NCBI RefSeq assembly: GCF_000006405.1 | Contig: NW_003205427.1 | Span: 386,361 to 423,084, forward strand | DNA length: 36,724 nt | Source: Perkinsus marinus ATCC 50983 | Lineage: Eukaryota; Perkinsozoa; Perkinsida; Perkinsidae | Direction: 5' to 3' | In this document: positions 1 through 9,462 of the stretch, piece by piece | Layout: each line of letters starts with the position of its first letter | Position numbering within the stretch: position 1 is the first letter of the stretch | Position numbers and translations under genes: made by a program | The notes under the pieces: generated by a model | The model's database searches: none | What the model was told of the DNA's origin: nothing | Seen by the model: only the letters and a program-made list of their open reading frames with translations

Positions 1-435
1 GCAACCGATGACCTTGAGAAGAACAGAAGTCTACAGTGTCATAGAGTGCATCGCGTATCACCTCCAAACGATGCCTATTGGAGGTAACTTAAACGGAGAC
101 TCTGAGCCGGGTGTCGAGGGTAAGCCTGAGGGATGAGTAATCAGGAGCAGAGTACAGTCGGCTATGATGAACTACCTGTGGAAGCTGAGACCAGTTCGAA
201 TGACGAACAAGCGGCATGACCCTCTTTGGTAGGCGCTGTGGAAGACGAAGGCCTCACGTCCTGGTCTAATGCCTTGGAGGAACGACTGCCGATACAACCC
301 ATTCTGCCCACCGGTATGTGCGGAAAACCAAAACAACTCAAAGCAGTGACTTGTATCCGAGCTTCCAGCACGAATGCAGTCCAATACACAGCCCTTCATG
401 CATCTCTGACTGGGATGAAACGGTGTTCTATTTGA
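1..435 (+). CDS. 3' end of unrecognised multi-exon gene (5' truncated by window)
   Basis: The gene enters from the left edge in an open frame (ATDDLEKNRSLQ...). Two short GT-AG introns can be placed: about 84-141, ending at a TCAG, and about 192-230. A third candidate, about 315-344, is only 30 nt. Splicing gives an acidic, serine-rich tail (SWSNALEERLPIQPILP) and a stop near 433-435. No family was recognised. The junctions were chosen only because they remove in-frame stops, so the model is weak. It could also be an unrelated open stretch. Confidence 0.35.
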
Positions 436-1032
436 TACGCTTCCAGTCTTGACAACGCAATGGGGTTTTGCGACGTCTGTTCAAGTCCCCCTTTCACGTT
501 TGCAATGCGCGTTGAGCACTTGCGTGCCGGTCGATATTGTGGATCATCGGTCATTCGTACGTTTATCGGCCTGATGAATGAATGAGTATGCGTGGGTCCC
601 AGTGAGTCGATCAGCATGGTAGAATTAATGCTAGTCTAGCGAGTAGATTCTCCAGTTATCCTCCCAATAGGGCATATCGCTTGCCCGCCGAGCTCAGCCG
701 ACTGCTGTGCGCGTGAGGAAGTTCGAGAATTGACAACTCTGCTATAGTTGTCACTTATTTGGACGAGGATTCGTGATTGATCCTGTCTACTTCTCTCTTT
801 CGTATACTCATTATCAGACTTATTGGGAAATAGTGGAGAACTTATCATAAGTTACTTATGAGATTACAAGATAGGTCGGTGACGCGACCGTGAAGGTTCT
901 GTAAGGGAGCAAGTTCAACGACTGCACAACGCAACGGGGGAAATGGCGCTCGCCGCATTGAACTTTGTACAGGTGGCACCAGATTGGGTGGTTACGTACG
1001 GAAAGCGCAACAAACTCGCGCTTCCAAGCATA

Positions 1033-1053
1033 AAGAGTTTAAATTAAACTCTT
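1033..1053. repeat. 21-nt perfect palindrome
   Basis: Arms AAGAGTTTAA / TTAAACTCTT around a single A, in the gene-free stretch at the left of the window. A second one, AGTGGTAT-A-ATACCACT, lies at 1240-1256. Confidence 0.8.
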
Positions 1054-1311
1054 AAATGTTGGTAGCAGATTGTCGGGTAAAATCCACGAGGTTACACGTT
1101 GCACCTGTGTAGTGATTCTGCTCCAACTACGATATGAACAATATTTTTTAGTAGTACAGGGGCCCTCGTGTAGTCGTGGGAGTCCTACGGTAGTACGTCA
1201 CGGTTGTGTAAAAGTTAAGCCAAGTCACTAGTGTACACCAGTGGTATAATACCACTCAGGCCTTGGCAGTGAATTATTCACAAAACACCAAATATACGAC
1301 TAGTCGAGAGC

Positions 1312-1362
1312 GTCAGGGAGCTGTTTCACAGCAAGAGGCTGTTGCCAACAGCTAACCCTGAC
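1312..1362. repeat. Interrupted hairpin, 7+7 bp stem
   Basis: GTCAGGG at 1312-1318 pairs with CCCTGAC at 1356-1362, and AGCTGTT at 1319-1325 pairs with AACAGCT at 1347-1353. A 2-nt bulge lies on the 3' side and the loop is 21 nt. It sits in a gene-free stretch and could be a structured RNA or a chance fold. Confidence 0.5.
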
Positions 1363-1928
1363 AAACACCCCAACCACCGTACTACTAATTGACGTTGGAG
1401 AAGGAGTTGAGATATTCGGTTCTGATCTGTGATGTAAATCGATGAGTCCGTATTTTTGGAGCTCGTTACGTTCCGAGTATCTTACGTACTTCAGGGGTTC
1501 TTTTTTGGATCTTAATCTTCGGTCTATTCCGTCAAGGAATCCAGACCGGATCCCCTGGAGATTCTTTCAGCTCCCCCTTGTCGGCAGTGATACTCGAACA
1601 ATTGGAAGCTACCATATTCGTAGACGAACTACACCATGTTTATAGGAGCAGCGAAGAATTGGTGCATGTTCGCGCTTTCGCCGCCTCTCAACACCACGCC
1701 ATAAGATGGAAATCTCAACACAACTCAGGGTTACTATCCTCTAATATGCAACGAAGGCAATAGGCCGCCTTATTTCATAGGTTTTCACTGTAACGCAAGG
1801 CATCTTCGACTAGCCAGACACACTTCTATTGGCACGACAAAACAGTCACATGACCGGCCGTCGCATGTTGGGCCTTGCTCCAAAGGAGTATCTGCGAGAC
1901 AGTCTTCCAGTGTAGGGCAGGCGGCATT

Positions 1929-3207
1929 CTACGTCGCAAAAGCATCCTCTGTACTCTTAAAGAACTTCTTCAGCTTCTTAACACGAGCCTGATGAAACTC
2001 TTTGTGACACTCGGCTGGACTTTGAGGCCTACTGTCTCCCGTCTTGGCAAAGGCACAAGGTAAGAAGACTCCTCCGTATCAAGTTGCGTCCTCGGCTCCT
2101 CCAGCATGCTATTCACTGCTCCTGCGGACTGCGGCCTGAGTGCTCTTGGATCCACGAAAGTTACGTTGTGCTCAACTCACCCAATCTGCCGTTTCCCCTC
2201 TGGAAACAGCGGCTCAGTTTTGCCGACATTCAAGCCGTGGTGGTCTTTACGAACCTCCAAGTCGGACCCTATCACGGGTGCCGAGGCGACTCCTCCCGAT
2301 AAGGTCAGGACAGTCATCGGGCTCGACTTGTGTACGACCCGACGCCCCCGTCGACGTCGCAGGCGTATCTCACGCTCCTTGTCGAAGAGCTCCTGTCGCT
2401 CTCTTTCTCGTTCTTTTTTAGCCCTCTTGGCATCTTGGAGGGCCCTAAGAGAGAATAGCTCCTAACGGAGAGCACACAAAGCTGTTATCTCATCACTAGA
2501 TCTGGCTGTATCCTAACGACACGCATTTCTCGTCCTACCACCCCATGGAAGAAGTGAACAGTACCTACCGGATCTGTGCACGTTCACGTGCAAGCCGCTC
2601 CCGATTCTCAATATCTTTCTTCTCGAACCAAATCTTGAGCTCCTAAGGTACACGCTCAGCCGTACAACAGATACCGACCGAATGAACGTAGAGCTACTAC
2701 CTCTTTGCGCCTTTGTTGGCGCTCTTCCATTTCAGCAGCCATCTTATCCTCCTTCGCCTTTTTCTCTCGTTCTCTCATCATTTCCTTCCCTCGGTTAACC
2801 TACCCCCAAGTAAGAGCGTGATGCCCACGACAGGGTAATACCTTTTCCCGTTTCCGATGCAGCTCCTGTTGGGCCTTCAGATTGCGAGCGCGCTCGCAAT
2901 CGAGTTCCTTCACAATCTGTTCTTGCTCTGTCTCTGTGAGGCCGACGCCCTTGGTGGCTACTAACTTCGCCCAGAGCTCAGGTGATGTCATCAGAGAATC
3001 CGCATGCATGAAATTTGGATCATAATGCTGCAGTAGCCGATCCGCACCTTACCGTCCTAGTAATGTGATACAAGTTGCCTCCTCTTTTTCGAGGGTCGCC
3101 CACATAGAGCCCAGTAGGTAGGGCTCAGTGAAGTGGTCGACCCCGTTTGTATGGGAGTTATCCCCAGCCACCATAACACACGCAACACCCATGTGGTTAC
3201 AACGCAT
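1929..3207 (-). CDS. Charged coiled-coil protein, unknown family
   Basis: Read on the minus strand. The start is ATG at 3207 (MRCNHMGVACVMVAGD) and the stop is TAG at 1929-1931, after a lysine-rich tail (KKLKKFFKSTEDAFAT). Five or more exons are supported. The second begins ADRLLQHYDPNFMHADSL and continues into heptad-like K/E/R-rich segments (REREKKAKEDKMAAEMEE, KERERERQELFDKEREIR). One junction, 3048-3071, implies a 24-nt intron that restores frame exactly. The last two junctions are less certain. The gene lies tail-to-head about 115 bp downstream of the PP2C gene on the same strand. No domain was recognised; the long acidic/basic helices suggest a structural or cytoskeletal protein, but that is only a guess. 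Confidence 0.6.
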
Positions 3208-3321
3208 AAGCTCAACTTGAGCAGCACTGAATCATGCGAGCCGAATGAAGATGATAAGTGGCTGAAAGCGGCTTTATGACTGCACAGCAAAATTTACACG
3301 ATAGAGGGTGAAAAATGGTTT

Positions 3322-5416
3322 CTACTCGAACCGAATCATGACAGTAGTTATGTCATCGCAGTAGTCAACTTCCTCTTCTTTCCATCTAATCAGCATTGAC
3401 TCAGTCGAATACTCATCACACAATGGCTCACCTCTTCCGAGCTTCCTTGGCCAACTTCTTGAGACACCGTGGGGCCCCCTCTGAGGCAAGCTTGCGCGCC
3501 ATGGCTTTGACCATCCACTGTGACGAAATGAACTCCCATATCCCATCGGAAGCCATCACCTAGCGTTCAAATAGGAAGCCCGCGATCCAAGTTAAGGACT
3601 TACGATGAACGGTTTATCCTCCTTAGCAGGCAAGATGTGCCTTCTAACATCGGGGTCGCAGATAACACCATGGGCCTTCACACAGTAGTCACCGAGAGAT
3701 CTCGCCATGCACAGTCCAGGATAGTCTGCATCCTTCACGAAGATCCTATGCCTGAACCTCCGACAATATAATCGAATCACCATCGTAGAGTTCTTACACT
3801 GTCCAGCTGTCATCGTACATGAATGCCCTAACCTCACCCCCAAGCGCTTCCACACGTTCCCTCTCAGTGGGGTCGTCAGGCTTGTGATCAACAGTAGCAA
3901 ACTCTAACTTCTTCCTTTCTTCAGTTCCGAGTACCTGATCCATATCGCCATCCGAAGCCGCTGTGAAGAGATGGTCCTCAGCCGACCAAGCGAGAGTCTC
4001 CGCAATGAGCACTCCAGAATGCGTTTGGATCAAGTATATGGTTACGGATTAGCACAACAGCTGTCGTGCCCGATGCTTGTACCTGATTATGGGCCTGTGA
4101 TCCAACCACTCACGAGAACGTCCACGACGACTCTCTATAACCAAACTGGAATGACGAACGAGATTTATGAAGCACGAGTTCAGAAGCCGAGAGTCGCAAT
4201 GCGAATAGAGTGCTCGCTTGTCGCCGATAGTTGAACTACCGCAGCGGTGACAGGTTTCCCCCTCGACCCCATAGAGTCCCACCTCATAGTCGTGAGATAG
4301 AGCGTGTCCAAGCATATCCTGATTGGTGAGCTGGAAGCACTGCTCTATACACCTGAATACGTAAATAAGGCAGCATAGCGAGGAGAAGAGGAGGTTACTT
4401 TGTCATGAGTGAAGGCTCTAAGATGTCACTATGGGCTATGTAGTAAGGTAGGGACATCACAGCTCGATAGCTCGCCATGTGCCCGTTGGGTCCGTGGCCG
4501 TCCATAACCTAACGAGTGGAAAAATGACGGACCTGCGGATCGAACCCACGACCTCGAGCTCACACAAATTATATCCCAGCCATTAACCAGTCGCGTTATT
4601 GAGAAGTTGTCTTGATTGAGTGAGTCATCCCCTGCCCCTTTGGAGCCTTTTATACAGGAGAATGCTATACCTAAACAGAGACAATATAAAGTACCCCTCC
4701 TGAGGGGGACCCTCTAGACCCCATTTACCCATTGTCTCCTCAATGTCCGTCAAGGGTATCGATCCGGTATGGAAGACCCCCTTCTCCTTGAATGGGATAT
4801 CACAGTCCTCAAGTTGACCATGTATGTGGACCTAGAATGAATCTCCCGACGGGTAGGCTGCCGAGATGAGTCCTCACTATACAGCGATCCTCCCAGAAGG
4901 TCTTATAATGCTCATCAGTGATAGTCCCAAAGAAGAGCGATCCTCGCCTGATACGGGTTCTGAGCTGAAATCAGAGGTAGAGGACGATGATGCGGCGGAG
5001 AGCACCCAACCTCCTCTTGCTTGCGGCTTATTATTTGTTTGAGCTCCTGTGACACCTCCATGTCACCCCTACGATGACCCATGGTGTCGGGCATAGTCCG
5101 ACACCGTCGCTCTTTCCCTGAAGTAGTGGTGGTAGCCTTGCAGGCCCAAGAAGGCCTCTCTATTACGCTCTCCTGCTACACGGGGTGGGAGGCCCTGCCC
5201 GATGGTCATACTTCGACCGTCCTCGCGTTCATAAGCGTTATCAGGATCAGTATCTGATATACGCCGCAAGCTCCTCCCAAGGGAACCCCTAGGACTACCT
5301 GCTGGCTTCCCCGTTAAAGCATCGAATTTGTTGAGGGCGGCCTCCAAGGACTTAGGCCTCGATAGACGCACCTGAGGCCGCAACACTATTGCATTGTATG
5401 ATGCTAGGAAGGGCAT
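3322..5416 (-). CDS. PP2C-family protein phosphatase (PPM) with N-terminal extension
   Basis: Twelve exons (5416-5105, 5046-5011, 4964-4878, 4831-4711, 4670-4564, 4508-4399, 4352-4283, 4082-3987, 3934-3798, 3751-3604, 3559-3432, 3385-3322) sum to 1416 nt, giving 471 aa. Eleven GT-AG introns are 40-58 nt except one of 200 nt (4083-4282). The catalytic domain starts near residue 186: metal-binding Asp in LNQDNF (D206), DGHGPNGH (D224), SGTTAVV (285-291), GDSR (309-312), DHKP, ARSLGD, SDGIWE (412-417) and the terminal DD-IT (461-464). All signature metal ligands are present, so it should be an active Mn/Mg-dependent Ser/Thr phosphatase. The first 185 residues are an extension without a recognised domain. 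The DGHGPNGH form is common in plant and protist PPMs. The gene is divergent from SLU7, with 185 bp between the start codons. Confidence 0.92.
4533..4547 (-). repeat. Intronic B-box-like 15-mer, PP2C copy
   Basis: On the minus strand this reads GGGTTCGATCCGCAG, inside the 55-nt PP2C intron 4509-4563 and in the sense of the host gene. No complete tRNA cloverleaf can be drawn around it. Confidence 0.8.
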
Positions 5417-5601
5417 TTGAGAGCATCCAAGATGTCGTTGAAGGGGTCACTGGAGGCTCACCTGCTCTAGAGACATTCCAAGGCTTTGTAGGACAGTGTC
5501 AACGACTAGTGAATCTTGCGTTCTTAGGCGGATCTTGATTTTCCTCAAGTAGTTTAGCGCGCGCCCGAAGGTGAGTAGAATAAGCAATAGGAGGATAAGC
5601 G
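5417..5601. promoter_or_regulatory. Divergent intergenic region PP2C / SLU7
   Basis: Only 185 bp separate the PP2C start codon (minus) from the SLU7 start codon (plus). Any promoters and 5' leaders for both genes must lie here or overlap the first exons. I see no recognisable motif. Confidence 0.5.
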
Positions 5602-6862
5602 ATGTCATCTCCTAAGACAGCCGCTGCGACAGGGGCTAACGCTACACCGGCGGAGGGGTTCAAGGGGAGAGATGACTTTAGGAGGGAGAAACAGTTACAA
5701 GAGGCCCGAATGGCAGGTAGTAGTGGGAGAGGGGTTTTGGGCGCCTTGGAGGTCCTTATTCCTCCTGTTGGGGGTCTCCGAGCCATTGAGGTTATGTAAA
5801 GGGTTTTGTGGTGCACCGAGGTATGCATTTTATTGATACAGCTGATGCCTTCTGAGAGGAATTGAATCACTGGAGAGCGATGGACTCTGTTGTTGAGGTA
5901 CGGCTGATGCTGAAGTGGACGTCAACACGGGGAAGATGATTAACCCTCACAATCCCCAATTCATCACTAAGGCCCCTTGGTAGTATCCGGAAGGGAAGGG
6001 GCTATGCAGTTAGTAGTGGGCAGGTACTTGGAACAGAATCAGGGGCCCTCTCTGGCACATCAACACGCTTGGAATCTGAAGCAACATGATAACAAGGATA
6101 CGTAAGTTCGTGGGTGGGGAGGCGAAGCTCTATGAAGGGGGGCCCTTTAGGTACACTCGGGGGACCAAGGGGGACTTGAAAACTAAGTTCGCTAAAGGCG
6201 CTTGTGAGTGGTCTTGTGGAAGCTCAGTTTAGGTGGTAGAATGGCTTCCTCCATGTAGGTGAAAATTGTGGTTCTACTACGCACACTAAGAAGGACTGTT
6301 TCGAGCGGCCTAGGAAGAAAGGTGCCAAGTGGACTGGTCGAAATCTGGCCTCAGATGATTATGTACGTATCCTCGCATAGATGGAGATATTCGTATAGGG
6401 TAATCACTTGTCAGGTTGAGAACCTCGATATGGACTATGATGCTAAACATGACCGTTGGAGAGGGTAGTGAGGAAGCAACTGGTTTAGAGGTAACCGCCT
6501 TAACGTCTGTCGTAGGTATGATCCTAGTGAGTATATGGAGGTTATAAAGAATGCTGATGAAGTCGAAGAGGCTCGCAAGAAAAAGGTAGTAGTAGTAATA
6601 GTCCTCCTGGAGGGTAGGAGGTTACCTTAGGCCGAGGCGGAGGTGTCTAAGAGGCTGGCGGAGAAGAGGGCTGCTAGGCAGAGGCGACGGGAAGCAATCG
6701 AGAGGAAAAGGGCGGCTAAGAAGGCTAAACTAGCTGAGGAGGGAGGGGTAGTGTAGGGGAGTGTTGGAAGAAGGATAGATGATGTTATTGTATAGGATGC
6801 TGCTACTGGGGAAAGCGATGTCGACTCTGCTGCGGATACTGATTCTGAATCAGAAGGAGAGG

Positions 6863-6899
<37 letters not shown>

Positions 6900-8067
6900 G
6901 CTGCCTCTCCAGCTCCGTATATGAATAGTCGGTTTTTGTATCAGAAGACGCACTTGATGAGGAAGGTGTGAAGGTGAAGGACTTCGATGTTCATGGTGCT
7001 GTGACTGATGCCAAGGATACCCAAACTCGTACCACTAGTCGTAACCTGCGTATTAGGGAGGATACTGCCAAGTATGCCTCTAGCCACTAGAGGTGTTGCT
7101 TCTCCCTACTCCTCATGCTTTAGGTACCTACTTAATCTGGACCCTAATTCGGCTTATTACGACCCGAAGTCTCGGAGTATGAGAGAGGACCCCTTTGCGA
7201 AAGGTAGTAGTAGGAGAGGTATGTGTTGATGGACTGTGGCTCATAGGAGCGGCGGGAGATTCCCTGTATGCTGGTGACAACTTCATGAGGGAGACGGGCC
7301 AGGCTGGGGAGATGATACAGCAGAGGGCCTTCGCTTGGTGAGGGGTGTGGGTAGGAGGAGGCGATGGGAGATGGTGATGAATTTTAGGGAAGCTTATAAG
7401 GAGGGCATTAATGTTCATGATGTGGCTAACCCGACTTTGGCGGCTCATATGTATAAAGAGTAATATGGGAGCAGGGGGGAGGAGGGCAGCGCTGATGTGC
7501 TTCGTTGCTATTGGTAAGGTATAAGGGGAAGTCTAAGGATGTCCAAAGTGAAGAGAAGCAGAAGGTGTTGGAGCGGTATGGTGGCGAGGAGCATCTGCAT
7601 ATACCTGATAATGTGAGCTTCCTTTCGGACTGAGTATCTGACAATTTGAGGTCACTAGCGGTTGGGACCCGGAGGAGTCGTCTGTTCTCAGTTGTGGTCG
7701 TGATCAGGTCCTCAACGCTGAACAGGAGACCTATGTGGAGTATGATCCAGTGGATGGCTCGGTGATTAAAGGTGTGTGTGGATGTGCATTTATTTATACC
7801 ACATTTTCTACATATCAGGTGCTGAGAGGGCTCTGCGGAAGTCAAAGTATGTGGAGGATGAGCATGAGCTGAACCACAGTAGTGTGTGGGGTAGTTGGTT
7901 TGACAGGGCCAAGGGGAAGTGGGGCTACAAGTGCTGCCAACAGACCCTCCGGAATGCGTAATGTTGGGGAGAGAGGAAGCTGAGAATTTCCATTTTTCTA
8001 TACCGTAACTTGGGCTCATCGCTTCAGGTATTGTACGGCTTTACCGTCAGAGGGTACCAAAGCTTGA
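5602..8067 (+). CDS. SLU7: Pre-mRNA splicing factor SLU7
   Basis: Second-step splicing factor, needed for 3' splice-site choice in the spliceosome. Seventeen exons (5602-5716, 5898-5979, 6024-6101, 6151-6203, 6259-6362, 6415-6464, 6516-6585, 6631-6747, 6796-6862, 6945-7071, 7124-7218, 7259-7337, 7388-7459, 7519-7612, 7651-7771, 7819-7957, 8028-8067) sum to 1503 nt, 500 aa, every phase closing. Family hallmarks: [27 protein letters not shown]2CX4HX4C zinc knuckle (C110, C113, H118, C123) then [80 protein letters not shown] and [15 protein letters not shown]. The Lys/Arg-rich tail of animal SLU7 is missing; the protein ends just after YCT. The exon at 7124 has an alternative in-frame donor at 7204. 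Intron 1 (181 nt) and intron 9 (82 nt, a microsatellite) are unusually long. Confidence 0.96.
6863..6898 (+). repeat. (GTA)n microsatellite starting at a SLU7 5' splice site
   Basis: About twelve GTA units begin exactly at the intron 9 donor (exon ends 6862). Each unit recreates a GTAGTA donor-like start in the same phase. The intron ends at 6944. Confidence 0.85.
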
Positions 8068-8190
8068 ACTACTCCTCCTCTCACTTGAACAGTATTACTT
8101 TGTACATTTACGGGTTCATTTTAATAAGGCTTGCGTTACTTGGAGAAGATGGGTGAAGGGCTTTAGTGATTTCCATCTGGACTTTTGGTG

Positions 8191-8810
8191 ATGGACCCCC
8201 TTCCGGATGGTATGAAGCAGATCTATGAGTGGGAGAACACCTATATTATGGAGCCTAAGGAGAATGAACGGTAATAGTACCTTGGGGGGGGATTCGAACC
8301 TGTGCGGGAATTTGATCGCAGGTTCATACCGAATAAAGTGCGAGCAGTGTGCGAGCGTGCGATGAAGGCCAAGTTGGAGGACCGTGGGTCTATTGGGCTC
8401 GTCGGGTAGGTGTGGATAGTTACTTTTAGAGGAGTATGTGGGTGAGGAGGAGACCAAGCAATGGGTATTGGAATTGTGTGCTGAGATAAAGGACGGCGTT
8501 AAGGAGCAGTGCAATGTACCTAGACACAAGATTATGGTAGGTCCCGGGTTCGATCCGCAGCGGGGATATATTCTCATCAGGTTCAGGTTGTCATTGCGAA
8601 GAACGAGGGCCAGGGCATACGAGTGTGCAGTAAAGGATTGTGGGATGAGTCCAATGATAACTGGACATCTTATACCTTCCAAAGTGTAATAAAAATCTAC
8701 TCGGTATGCACTGCTCTGAGGAGCTCAAGGTTGCGAATGGGCCGAGTGATGGTATAGTCATGGGCGTCTATATATGTGATAATATTGTCGGTTCGCGTGA
8801 ACAGCAATAG
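8191..8810 (+). CDS. Tctex1-type dynein light chain (DYNLT/TCTEX1D family)
   Basis: Five exons (8191-8270, 8322-8383, 8430-8536, 8581-8685, 8721-8810) sum to 444 nt, 147 aa, all phases closing; introns are 51, 46, 44 and 35 nt. The order of features matches TCTEX1 domains: YIMEPKENERFIPNKV, a helical stretch ending QEYVGEEETKQWVLELCA, then EQCNVPRHKIMVQVVIAK, the hallmark strand pair NEGQGIRVCSKGLWDE with SNDNWTSYTF, and a C-terminal VMGVYI. Family members bind dynein intermediate chains as dimers in cytoplasmic or axonemal dynein, so a motile flagellated stage would fit. The start ATG is the first in frame after a stop at 8167. It lies 123 bp behind the SLU7 stop. Two of its introns carry a tRNA B-box-like string. 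Confidence 0.9.
8546..8560 (+). repeat. Intronic B-box-like 15-mer shared with a PP2C intron
   Basis: GGGTTCGATCCGCAG lies in Tctex intron 3. The identical 15-mer occurs in sense orientation in PP2C intron 5 (complement of 4533-4547). Both resemble a tRNA T-arm/B box (GGTTCGAnnCC). Confidence 0.8.
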
Positions 8811-8970
8811 AAGAGTCTTTGGTACCGTCCGTCTCGCACATAGAAGGGTCTCTGGTACCGTCCATTTCGCAGCTTATGCTTTGTTGTTCCTTAGCGCTTC
8901 CTATTGGGCACAGCAATGGTGTTTGGATGCTATTACGAGTGAAATCTTTGCATGAGCATGGTATACTTGT

Positions 8971-9231
8971 TTACTGTTGTACTCTGTGGATTGAATTTAG
9001 TCGCATCAGTGGGGGGATGAAGGGCCGCTCATCAGGGCATTTTCCATAGCGGTATTTCTCTTCGAGGTTTTTGGGATAGCCTTCATAATAGAGTTTTCCG
9101 AGCACAAGGAGCACAGTCCAGGATTGGTAGTGCGTCGCTCCGCTAGGGTTTTGGGCGGTATTTCGCTGGAATTGTTGTTGGGTATAAGATACTAGATCTG
9201 TCTGTCGGATAGTGTCTAGGTTCAGAAGCAT
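8971..9231 (-). CDS. Hypothetical 86-aa protein
   Basis: Uninterrupted ORF from ATG 9231 to a stop at 8971-8973, ending in the opposite direction to the Tctex gene and divergent from the large plus-strand locus at 9463. The protein is polar with an aromatic-rich middle (SWTVLLVLGKLYYEGYPKNL) and KYRYGKCPDERPFIPP. The composition looks like a small soluble or organellar protein, but I do not recognise it. Support is the ORF plus lack of a better plus-strand model; a chance ORF remains possible. Confidence 0.4.
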   Translation of the reverse strand: MLLNLDTIRQTDLVSYTQQQFQRNTAQNPSGATHYQSWTVLLVLGKLYYEGYPKNLEEKYRYGKCPDERPFIPPLMRLNSIHRVQQ

Positions 9232-9462
9232 AACATCTCGCTTCGTAAATGCGAGGTATATGCTACTTTAAAGGAGTTTATGTATATGGCCTTGGATATT
9301 GGTGAGACCCCATTGGAGCTGAGTTGCAACACTATCCCTAAGATGGGCGTCCCCGAGGCTCGCTCAACACATGATTCTATTGGCAACAGGGATTTCCCGT
9401 ACGAGCTTAGCGATCGTTGAGTTCAGTCCCCCATAGGCCTCTTCCTGGACAGTTCTTGGGTG

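Larger units (their letters stand above)
436..1928. other. No convincing gene; palindromes and a hairpin
   Basis: About 1.5 kb without a supported gene. A 61-codon plus ORF at 1578-1763 (AVILEQLEATIFVDELHH...) has protein-like composition but no neighbouring exons that I could join. The stretch holds two perfect odd-length palindromes (1033-1053 and 1240-1256) and an interrupted hairpin (1312-1362), listed separately. Confidence 0.5.

Noticed and set aside
4525-4625. tRNA gene on the minus strand (GGGTTCGATCC)
   Set aside because: The T stem does not pair and no anticodon or acceptor stem can be drawn; the upstream part is a PP2C coding exon (DDSLNQDNFSITRL). Only the B-box-like string is real.
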